From an uncultured Eubacterium sp. (GTDB lineage: Bacteria; Bacillota; Clostridia; Lachnospirales; Lachnospiraceae), in the NCBI GenBank assembly GCA_910586225.1, contig CAJUIL010000006.1, positions 1 through 64,000 on the forward strand: 64,000 bases of DNA, written 5' to 3'. The notes below the pieces were generated by a model. It was not told where the DNA came from, ran no database searches, and saw nothing but the letters and a program-made list of their open reading frames with translations. The position numbers and the translations under genes are program-made. This document shows, piece after piece, positions 33,842-40,861 of this stretch. Each line of letters starts with the position of its first letter. The stretch's first letter is position 1.

Positions 33842-34381
33842 ATGGAAAATAAAATTATTCGGATTGACAGAAAGCTGGAATTTAAAGGAGCGATCTTGGA
33901 CTTTTATACGGATTATATGCAGATGCCGGATGGGAATGTGGTAAAATGGGATTTCGTTTCACATCGGAAGGGTGCAGCGGCGGTTGTGCCTGTGATGGAC
34001 GACGGGAGGATCTTAATGGTGCATCAGTATCGCAATGCTCTGGATCGTATGACAATAGAGATTCCGGCTGGAGCAAGAGATCATACGAACGAGGATACGA
34101 TGGTCTGCGCAGCAAGGGAGCTGGAGGAGGAAACAGGATACCGCAGCGAGCATCTGGAGTTTTTGATTTCTTTAAAGCCGACGGTAGCTTATGATAATGA
34201 ATTTATTGATATTTATGTGGCATGGGACTTAAAGCCTGGCAGACAGCATTTAGACCAGTACGAATTTATTGAACTGGAGCCAATGGAGCTGGATGTTTTG
34301 TGTGATAGGATCTATGCAGGCGAGATTCAGGATGGAAAGACTGTGGCTGCGCTGATGGCATATAAAAATAAGTACCGGTAA
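33842..34381 (+). CDS. nudF: NUDIX hydrolase, ADP-ribose pyrophosphatase type
   Basis: 179 residues. Hydrolyses ADP-ribose or related nucleoside diphosphate derivatives to AMP and a sugar phosphate. The Nudix box is seen as GARDHTNEDTMVCAARELEEETGY (read in two parts: G...E and REL-EEETGY), with one extra residue between the glycine and first glutamate compared with the consensus GX5EX7REUXEEXGU. An IPAG segment precedes it, as in the ADPRase group. AAAGGACAGCGG upstream of the ATG. Followed by spoIIM, with which it may be co-transcribed. Confidence 0.88.
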   Translation: MENKIIRIDRKLEFKGAILDFYTDYMQMPDGNVVKWDFVSHRKGAAAVVPVMDDGRILMVHQYRNALDRMTIEIPAGARDHTNEDTMVCAARELEEETGYRSEHLEFLISLKPTVAYDNEFIDIYVAWDLKPGRQHLDQYEFIELEPMELDVLCDRIYAGEIQDGKTVAALMAYKNKYR

Positions 34382-34444
34382 GCAGCATAAAAATATAAAA
34401 CGTGCATAAATTAAACTAACGGGAAAAAGAAAAAGAGACAGGTA

Positions 34445-35062
34445 GTGAGAATAAAAAACCGGACAATGAATATACCGCATATTCGGCTTCCAAAACTTCC
34501 GTGGAGAGGATTTTTGGCTGGATGTTTTCTGGTATCTTTCTTCCTTGGTATCTTGGCTGCAAACTGGGTTGGAAGAGAAAAAATGATACAATATGGAATG
34601 CTTAACCAGTATTATGTGGGTCAGCTGGCTTATGCAAAGCTCGATAGTGGCGCGTATTTTTTATACTTGTGCAGGCTTCGGATGAAGGTATTCGGTATGG
34701 CGGCGCTTTTTATATATACGCGCTTTGGCATTTTTGTACTGCCTGGCGTGATCGGATGGTATGCGTTTTCGCTTGGCTATTTGTTTGTAAACGCGCTTGT
34801 GTGTATGAAGCTCCAGGGGATGCTGCTCGTATTGGTGTCGTTGTTTCCGCAGATCATTTTTTATGCAGCTGCGTATTTCGGACTCGGCAGGGTCTTGTTT
34901 GGCGTGACTTCGGAGCTGTCTATGCCGATGGGGATCAAAAGGCTGTGGAAAAATCCGGGCCTGTTTTTACTGCTGTCCGCGTTTTTGTGCATGGCTGCGG
35001 GGATCTGGTTGGAAAGCTATGTAAATCCGCTCCTTTTGATGAATTATATTCGAAGAATGTAA
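34445..35062 (+). CDS. spoIIM: Stage II sporulation protein M-like membrane protein
   Basis: 205 residues with five or six hydrophobic segments, including GFLAGCFLVSFFLGILAANW, FGIFVLPGVIGWYAFSLGYL and GMLLVLVSLFPQIIFYAAAY. In Bacillus, SpoIIM joins SpoIID and SpoIIP in septal peptidoglycan removal during engulfment. The call rests on topology, on weak family resemblance and on position immediately before xerD, a conserved arrangement. GTG start at 34445 has a poor ribosome binding site; an ATG at 34466 is an alternative. Confidence 0.75.
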   Translation: MRIKNRTMNIPHIRLPKLPWRGFLAGCFLVSFFLGILAANWVGREKMIQYGMLNQYYVGQLAYAKLDSGAYFLYLCRLRMKVFGMAALFIYTRFGIFVLPGVIGWYAFSLGYLFVNALVCMKLQGMLLVLVSLFPQIIFYAAAYFGLGRVLFGVTSELSMPMGIKRLWKNPGLFLLLSAFLCMAAGIWLESYVNPLLLMNYIRRM

Positions 35063-35130
35063 GATGGTGATAACTGTTTATCTTAGGAGTGATGGCTGCT
35101 TAAGCCAGACGGATAAAGAGGTGGGTCAGG

Positions 35131-36024
35131 ATGGAAATAAGAGAGCAAATTTTAGCGTTTATAAAGACGCTAAAGCAGCGGGGAACCGCACAAAATACAA
35201 TCGTATCCTATGAGCGCGACCTGCGTCAGATGGAAACATATCTGGCATCCGCAGGCGTTTTTGAAGCCTGCCGGGCGGATGAAATGCACTTGCGTGGTTT
35301 TTTGCTGCAAATGGAAGCGGAACACAAGCGGCCGGCCACGATCGCACGGGCGGCAGCTTCGGTAAAAGCATTTTTCCGCTATTTGCAGCAGACCGGACAA
35401 GTAATGTATGATCCGTCGCAGCAGTTAAAGGCGCCGAAAGTCGAAAAAGGGATCCCGCATATCCTGACTCCGCAGGAAGTGGTCAGGCTTTTACAGCAGC
35501 CAAAGGGGAATACGGCAAAGGTGATGCGGGATCGGGCAATGCTGGAGCTTTTGTATGCGACAGGTATCCGCGTGAGCGAGCTGATCCAGCTCCAAATCGG
35601 AGACGTCAATCTGACAATGGAATATCTTGTGTGCAGCAAAGGGACAAGAGAGCGGGTCATTCCGTTTGGCAGCATAGCCAGGCAGACGCTAACGGAATAT
35701 CTGGAAAAAGCGCGGCCGCAGCTGGTAAAGGATACGGACTGCCAACAGCTTTTTACGAATCTTTCCGGCAAAAAAATGAGCAGGCAGGGGTTTTGGAAGC
35801 TGGTTAAGCAGTATGCGCAGGAGGCGGGGATTGAAGGAGAGATCACGCCGCATACGCTCCGTCATTCATTTGCGGCGCATCTGGTAAATAACGGAGCGGA
35901 TCTGTATGCGGTTGGAGAGATGATGGGGTACGCGGATCTGTCAGCTGCCCAGGTTTATGCGAAAATGCACCGGGTATCTGTACGAGAGGCTTATACAAAA
36001 GCGCATCCGCGTGAAAGAAGCTGA
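35131..36024 (+). CDS. xerD: Tyrosine recombinase XerD
   Basis: 297 residues. Resolves chromosome dimers at dif with XerC. N-terminal SAM-like core-binding domain (1-90), catalytic domain with Arg147 (TGIRVSEL), Lys170 (CSKGTRER), His241-Arg244 (HTLRH) and nucleophile Tyr276 (AAQVYAKM). The usual LGH histidine is tyrosine here (MGYADLS, Tyr267). Ribosome binding site AAGAGGTGGGTC upstream of the ATG. Convergent with the DAHP synthase gene, with only five bases between stops and no visible terminator. Confidence 0.92.
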   Translation: MEIREQILAFIKTLKQRGTAQNTIVSYERDLRQMETYLASAGVFEACRADEMHLRGFLLQMEAEHKRPATIARAAASVKAFFRYLQQTGQVMYDPSQQLKAPKVEKGIPHILTPQEVVRLLQQPKGNTAKVMRDRAMLELLYATGIRVSELIQLQIGDVNLTMEYLVCSKGTRERVIPFGSIARQTLTEYLEKARPQLVKDTDCQQLFTNLSGKKMSRQGFWKLVKQYAQEAGIEGEITPHTLRHSFAAHLVNNGADLYAVGEMMGYADLSAAQVYAKMHRVSVREAYTKAHPRERS

Positions 36025-36029
36025 GCTGA

Positions 36030-37061
36030 TTAATGGTTCATTTCTGCGATCGTATAAATGAGCGCTTCGCTGTCCTCCCATCCAAGACATGGGTCGGTTA
36101 TCGATTTTCCGTAAATATGGTCGCCGATATTTTGGGCGCCTTCTTCAATATAGCTTTCGATCATAACGCCTTTTACGAGTGAACGGATATCTGGCGATAC
36201 CATCCGGTTGTGCATGACTTCTTTCACAATCCGTATCTGTTCTTTGAATTGCTTGTTGGAATTGGAATGGTTTGCGTCGATGACTGCAGCAGGGTTTTTC
36301 AGCTGCATAGCATGATACCGTTCCATCAGGCGCATCAAGTCTTCATAATGGTAATTTTGTACCGTATTGCCGTGCTTGCTTACTGCGCCGCGCAGGATCA
36401 CGTGGGTCAGTGGGTTTCCGCCTGTATCTACTTCGTAATTGCGGTAGATAAAATGGTGTGGGTGCTGCGCCGCATAGACAGAATTGAGCATTACGGAAAA
36501 ATCACCGCTCGTTGGATTTTTCATGCCTGCGGCGACATCAAAGCCGCTGGCAGTCAGACGGTGCAGCTGATCCTCTACAGAGCGGGCGCCGATCGCTACA
36601 TAAGACAGCAGGTCGTCTACGAAGCTCCAGTTTTCACAATACAGCATTTCATCCGCAGCCGTAAGCCCGCTTTCCCGGATCGCCCGGATATGCATCTGGC
36701 GCATGGCTACCAGCCCCTTTAGCATATTTGGAGCCTCTTCAGGATTGGGCTGCGACACGATTCCTTTGTAGCCTTCTCCGGTTGTGCGCGGCTTGTTTGT
36801 GTAGATTCTTGGTATGAGGATGACGCGGTCTTTTACCTTTTCCTGCACGGCGGTCAGGCGGCTTACGTAGTCGCATACTGCGTCCTCGCGGTCTGCGGAG
36901 CATGGGCCGATGATAACGAGAAAACGGTCATCCCTGCCAAGGAGCACGTCGCAGATCATGCGGTCGCGCTCTTTTTTTAGTTCGGCAAGGTCGTCGGGAA
37001 CGGGGTACATTTCTTTTATTACGACGGGAGTTGGAAGCTCCCTGACAAATTGAAAACTCAT
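36030..37061 (-). CDS. aroF: 3-deoxy-7-phosphoheptulonate (DAHP) synthase, class I
   Basis: 343 residues from the chosen start. First step of the shikimate pathway: phosphoenolpyruvate + erythrose-4-phosphate to DAHP. Conserved sequences: FLVIIGPCSADREDAV, RIYTNKPRTTGEGYKG, GARSVEDQLHRL, AAGMKNPTSGD, HVILRGAVSK, AVIDANHSNSNKQ and EGAQNIGDHIYGKSITDPCLGW. No fused chorismate mutase. The ATG of MSFQFVRE has AAGGAGACACC upstream; the frame extends 22 codons further without a ribosome binding site. Stands alone, with its own promoter. Confidence 0.96.
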   Translation of the reverse strand: MSFQFVRELPTPVVIKEMYPVPDDLAELKKERDRMICDVLLGRDDRFLVIIGPCSADREDAVCDYVSRLTAVQEKVKDRVILIPRIYTNKPRTTGEGYKGIVSQPNPEEAPNMLKGLVAMRQMHIRAIRESGLTAADEMLYCENWSFVDDLLSYVAIGARSVEDQLHRLTASGFDVAAGMKNPTSGDFSVMLNSVYAAQHPHHFIYRNYEVDTGGNPLTHVILRGAVSKHGNTVQNYHYEDLMRLMERYHAMQLKNPAAVIDANHSNSNKQFKEQIRIVKEVMHNRMVSPDIRSLVKGVMIESYIEEGAQNIGDHIYGKSITDPCLGWEDSEALIYTIAEMNH

Positions 37062-37098
37062 ATGGTGTCTCCTTTTTTTGTTTAGAATGTTTTTTGAT

Positions 37099-37127
37099 AT
37101 TTTACATGAGTGTATTTTGTTTGTCAA
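37099..37127 (-). promoter_or_regulatory. SigA-type promoter of the DAHP synthase gene
   Basis: On the minus strand: TTGACA (37122-37127), 17-base spacer, TAAAAT (37099-37104), about 40 bases before the start codon. Confidence 0.8.
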
Positions 37128-37233
37128 ATTTTGATGGGAGGGGGAGGGGATGGCCTCTCATCCAGTTGTTTTTTGGAGGGCGGTTACATATGAAGGAGCT
37201 TTTGGTTATGTTATGGACCGTAAGAATATGATT

Positions 37234-37310
37234 TAGGAGTGCAAAAATTCCATCGCGAAGCGATTTTCAATGGATTTTGCAGGTAACAGGTCAGCTTGTC
37301 TGAATTGTTA
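37234..37310. repeat. Dispersed hairpin repeat, copy B
   Basis: About 90% identical over 78 bases to copy A at 13282. Outer stem GCAAAAATTCCAT / ATGGATTTTGC around CGCGAAGCG, then hairpin AACAG-g-TCAG-cttgt-CTGA-a-TTGTT; the C-to-T change relative to copy A keeps pairing as G-U. Upstream of nrdG in a 377-base gap that holds otherwise only the two promoters. Confidence 0.75.
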
Positions 37311-37349
37311 CTTAAGACTCTTAAAAATATATAAAATTCAAAAAATATC

Positions 37350-37378
37350 TTGTGGAACTGTCGTGAATCGGGTATAAT
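37350..37378 (+). promoter_or_regulatory. Promoter of nrdG
   Basis: TTGTGG (37350-37355), 17-base spacer, TATAAT (37373-37378). Confidence 0.75.
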
Positions 37379-37438
37379 GTAGCTGCGTTTGAATTAGCCG
37401 CGGGATGGGCGGTAAAAGGTAGGAGGCGGCTTTGATAG

Positions 37439-37960
37439 ATGTATTATGGAGCGATCAAGACGACGGATATTGCAAATGGAATAGGAGTTAGGGTTAGCTT
37501 ATTTGTATCTGGGTGCACGCATCATTGCAAAGGGTGCTTTCAGCCTGAAACGTGGGATTTCCAGTATGGTACGCCTTATACGGCTGCTGCTGAGCAGCAG
37601 GTTTTGAGTGCGTTGAACCATGATTATATCAAAGGACTGACTCTTTTGGGTGGTGAGCCGTTTGAGCCGGAGAATCAGCGTCAGCTTGTAAAGCTGCTGC
37701 GTCGTGTCAGGGAGCATTTTCCGCAAAAGGATGTTTGGTGTTATACGGGGTATACGTATGAAACGGATCTGATTGGTGACAGCCGTGCCAGGTGTGAGGT
37801 GACGGATGAGATGCTTTCTATGATCGATGTGTTAGTGGACGGCGAATTTCATGAAGCGGAGAAAAATATTAGTCTGCGTTTTCGTGGATCGCAGAACCAG
37901 CGTTTGATCGATTTGCCGAAAACGAAGCAGCAGAAAAAAATAATATTGTTAGAAATTTAG
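37439..37960 (+). CDS. nrdG: Anaerobic ribonucleotide reductase activating protein
   Basis: 173 residues, radical SAM activase that makes the glycyl radical on NrdD. CXXXCXXC cluster site in SGCTHHCKGCFQPETWDF, then LTLLGGEPFEPENQ and DVWCYTGYTYE, all characteristic. The C-terminus is short and basic. AGGAGG lies 12 bases before the ATG, somewhat far. NrdD itself is not in the window, so the activase is separate from its reductase here or the reductase is further away. Followed by tRNA-Arg. Confidence 0.95.
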   Translation: MYYGAIKTTDIANGIGVRVSLFVSGCTHHCKGCFQPETWDFQYGTPYTAAAEQQVLSALNHDYIKGLTLLGGEPFEPENQRQLVKLLRRVREHFPQKDVWCYTGYTYETDLIGDSRARCEVTDEMLSMIDVLVDGEFHEAEKNISLRFRGSQNQRLIDLPKTKQQKKIILLEI

Positions 37961-38005
37961 TCTTTTCTTTTTGGAAAAAAGATGCTATAATAATAAACAG
38001 CTTTT

Positions 38006-38077
38006 GCAACCGTAGTCTAACGGATAGAACGCAGGACTCCGACTCCTGTAATGTGGGTTCGATTCCCGCCGGTTGCA
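38006..38077 (+). tRNA. tRNA-Arg (anticodon CCG)
   Basis: Cloverleaf readable by eye: acceptor GCAACCG / CGGTTGC with discriminator A, anticodon stem CAGGA / TCCTG around loop CTCCGAC (anticodon CCG, codon CGG), and T arm GCGGG-type with GGTTCGATTCC. The 3' CCA is not encoded. The first D-stem pair looks mismatched (G-A), to be judged by a tRNA program. Only tRNA in the window. Confidence 0.93.
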
Positions 38078-38248
38078 TTTTATTTTCTAATTGTTCGGCC
38101 GTTTGTACGGTATCTTTCCATAGTCGTCAGACTATTTGACAATTCATAACCATTTCATGAACAGTTTGGACAGGCTTGCACGCTGCTGTGTGGGCCGTAC
38201 CCGCACAGTATGTATAGAGTACAAGATTAAGAGATAGATCAGAATAAG

Positions 38249-38313
38249 AATCCGCCTTAAGGCAGCTTCCAGTGGATTTTCATACAGCAGGCTTACTCGT
38301 CTGAACTGTTGCC
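38249..38313. repeat. Diverged relative of the hairpin repeat, copy C
   Basis: Shares TGGATTTT-CA followed by ACAG-CAGGCTTACTCGTCTGAACTGTT-like sequence with copies A and B; the 5' half has drifted. Lies just upstream of the SH3-repeat gene's ribosome binding site. The remaining sequence of this gap, 38078-38248, shows nothing assignable. Confidence 0.5.
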
Positions 38314-38336
38314 GATATAGATAAAGGAGACAGTTG

Positions 38337-39962
38337 ATGGCAGCTAATAATTCAAATAAGAATGATAATAACCTTGGTTTTAATATAAACGTAATTAAAA
38401 ATATCTGTTCGAAATATAAAAAGTATATTGCGACGGGCGCTATGCTCGTATTGCTTGCGGTTGTAGTAGCTACGTCTACAAGAGGCTCTGGTACAGAAGG
38501 GCCGAAGGAGCCGGACACTAAGCAGGGCGCTACCAATACGGACGATAACGGTCAGGGTACGGAAGCGGTTGAATTAAATGCGTATCCGCAGGTGAACGGA
38601 TTATTTGAGAATTATTATAAATATTTTGCGCAGGGAGATACGGATGCGATTGAAAAGATCGCATTTCCTATTTCTGATACGGAAAAAAGCTATATTAAGT
38701 GCTTCAGCAAATATGTGGAGTCCTGCGAGGATGTAAATTGCTATACGAAAAAGGGACTGGCAGAGGGTGAATATATCGTAACGGTTGTAACACAGATGAA
38801 ATTTAAAGATGTTTCCGAGACAGCTCCGGAAATGGCCAGCTTTTATGTCCGCAGGGACGATAAGGGAAACTCTTATATTGACAACGCCTATAGCCAGTAT
38901 AACCAGGAAAATAAAGAAAATACAACAGATGCCGAAATTATTACGCTGCTTACAGAGTTTGGGGAGGATAAGGATATGCTTGCCTTGTCCAAGGATGTCT
39001 GGAAGGAATACGACAGCGCTCTGGAAAAAGACGAAAAGCTAAAAACAATGCTTACATCGACGATACCAAGTGCTCTTGCGGAATGGGTGGCAAGCTTTAG
39101 CGAGCAGACAACTACGGACGATAAAAAGCCTGACGACAAAGCGGATGATAAGAAGCCGGATAAAGCGGACGACGCGAAGCCGGATGATGAAAAGGACAGC
39201 CCAGATGAGGGTGATACCAAAACCGATCCGGATGATTCGCAATCGGATGAAAACGACGATCCGGATGATACAAAGACAGATGATGACAACGAAACGGACG
39301 CTGCCAACGAGCAGACAAGGACGGCATACGCAAAGACGAAGGTCAATCTAAGAGAAAAGCGCAGTACAGACAGTGAGATCCTGCAGACGTTAAATGCAGG
39401 CACCAAGCTTACGATCTATGGTACAAGCAAGGACGGCTGGTTTAAAGTAAAATGCAAGGGCAAGACCGGGTATGTAAGCAAGGAGTATGTAGTTTCCGAT
39501 CCGTCCAAGGTTGAGGTACAGAAGCGGACGGCATACGCAAAGACAACAGTCAATATGCGTGAGAAGCGCAGTACGGACAGCGAAGTGGTACAAACGCTGA
39601 AAGCCGGAACAAAGGTTATGATCTATGGGACGAGCAAGCAGGGCTGGTTTAAGGTTAGGAGCAAGGGTAAGTATGGGTATGTAAAGAAGGAATACATTGT
39701 ATCCAGCAAATCCAAGGTGGAGAAAGAGGATTCCTCACAGGATCAGCCGTCAAGACAGCCGGTTAGGTATTTGAATGAAGGCGACCGGATCACGCTTTCT
39801 GATTCTGTAAATATCCGTTCTTCTATGAGGGAGGATGCAGATCGCGTAGGTCTTGCATATCAAGGTGATGTTGTGACGGTTATTATGAGCTATGCGGAAG
39901 GCTGGACGAAGGTATCCTGGAATGGGCAGACAGGCTACGCAAAGACGGAGTACTTGCGGTAA
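38337..39962 (+). CDS. Membrane-anchored protein with three bacterial SH3 domains
   Basis: 541 residues. Short basic cytoplasmic start, one membrane helix (YIATGAMLVLLAVVVATSTRG, about 35-55), an extracytoplasmic NTF2-like or novel domain (about 85-245, NGLFENYYKYFAQGDTDAIE), a strongly acidic Asp/Lys linker (about 255-325, many DDKPDD units), then three SH3b repeats (about 328-385, 398-455, 475-541) each with the VN.R...S..S......G pattern and W.KV..G..GYV.KEY. SH3b domains bind cell-wall peptides. AAAGGAGA precedes the ATG at 38337. Likely a wall-facing structural or sensing protein; role unknown. Confidence 0.82.
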   Translation: MAANNSNKNDNNLGFNINVIKNICSKYKKYIATGAMLVLLAVVVATSTRGSGTEGPKEPDTKQGATNTDDNGQGTEAVELNAYPQVNGLFENYYKYFAQGDTDAIEKIAFPISDTEKSYIKCFSKYVESCEDVNCYTKKGLAEGEYIVTVVTQMKFKDVSETAPEMASFYVRRDDKGNSYIDNAYSQYNQENKENTTDAEIITLLTEFGEDKDMLALSKDVWKEYDSALEKDEKLKTMLTSTIPSALAEWVASFSEQTTTDDKKPDDKADDKKPDKADDAKPDDEKDSPDEGDTKTDPDDSQSDENDDPDDTKTDDDNETDAANEQTRTAYAKTKVNLREKRSTDSEILQTLNAGTKLTIYGTSKDGWFKVKCKGKTGYVSKEYVVSDPSKVEVQKRTAYAKTTVNMREKRSTDSEVVQTLKAGTKVMIYGTSKQGWFKVRSKGKYGYVKKEYIVSSKSKVEKEDSSQDQPSRQPVRYLNEGDRITLSDSVNIRSSMREDADRVGLAYQGDVVTVIMSYAEGWTKVSWNGQTGYAKTEYLR

Positions 39963-39986
39963 GAGATAGTTTTACAAGTTTTTATA

Positions 39987-40047
39987 AAAAGCGGTTGCTG
40001 TATTGGATAAAGCCGGTTCCGGCAAGATGATATGGCATCCGCTTTTG
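39987..40047 (+). terminator. Possible branched terminator after the SH3 gene
   Basis: AAAAGCGG (39987-) pairs with CCGCTTTT (40040-40047); within the loop lies an inner hairpin GCCGG-tt-CCGGC. Followed by GTGGTTTC, so the T-run is weak. A multi-branch terminator or a small structured RNA. Confidence 0.4.
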
Positions 40048-40099
40048 TGGTTTCAAAGCATATGGCCGCCGGTGGAAAATGGAAGAGATGAGGAGCTTT

Positions 40100-40861
40100 A
40101 TGGACGAGGAAAAGGTAAGGATCAATAAATACTTGAGTACTGCTGGCGTTTGTTCCCGAAGGGAAGCTGATCGCCAGATTGCGGCTGGTAATGTACGCAT
40201 TGGGGAAAGGACAGCGCAGATCGGCGATATGGTAGGTGCGGGCGAATCGGTTTATTTTCAGGGCAGACTTGTCGAGCCGGAAGAAGAGCGCATTTTGCTG
40301 GCAGTTTATAAACCAAAAGGCATTGTTTGCACGACACAGAAGAAAGAAAAGCATAATATTGTGGATTTTCTGAATTATCCGAAACGCATTTATCCGGTTG
40401 GAAGGTTGGATAAGCAGTCCGAAGGGCTTTTGCTTATGACAAATGAGGGTGATTTTGTAAATAAGATCATGCGTTCCGGGAATTATCATGAAAAGGAATA
40501 TCTTGTTACCGTGGATCAGGACGTAACAGATCAGTTTTTGCGCGGTATGGCGGGAGGCGTGCCGATCTTGGATACGGTAACGCGAAAGTGCGGTGTATGG
40601 CGTACTGGAAAAAGAAGCTTCCGGATCGTGCTGACGCAGGGCTTGAATCGCCAGATACGAAGAATGTGTGAATATTTTGGCTATCGTGTGGTAAGCCTAA
40701 AAAGAGTAAGGATCATGAATATTTATCTGGACGGCCTGGCGGAGGGCGCTTACCGTAAGGTGGCTTTGCATGAGCTGGAGGAGCTGGAGCGGATGCTGGA
40801 AGGCTCTTCCAATAACAGTTTTACTAATACGAATCAGCAGCTTTGGGAGGAAGAGGAATGA
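40100..40861 (+). CDS. rluF: 23S rRNA pseudouridine synthase, RluF-type
   Basis: 253 residues from the ATG with GAGGAG upstream; an earlier ATG at 40079 lacks a good ribosome binding site. N-terminal S4 RNA-binding domain (VRINKYLSTAGVCSRREADR), then the RsuA/RluB/E/F catalytic domain with the essential Asp in YPVGRLDKQSEGLLL and LTQGLNRQIRRMCEYFGY. Isomerises uridine in 23S rRNA (position 2604 in E. coli numbering, by family analogy). Its stop overlaps the ligA start by four bases. Confidence 0.88.
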   Translation: MDEEKVRINKYLSTAGVCSRREADRQIAAGNVRIGERTAQIGDMVGAGESVYFQGRLVEPEEERILLAVYKPKGIVCTTQKKEKHNIVDFLNYPKRIYPVGRLDKQSEGLLLMTNEGDFVNKIMRSGNYHEKEYLVTVDQDVTDQFLRGMAGGVPILDTVTRKCGVWRTGKRSFRIVLTQGLNRQIRRMCEYFGYRVVSLKRVRIMNIYLDGLAEGAYRKVALHELEELERMLEGSSNNSFTNTNQQLWEEEE

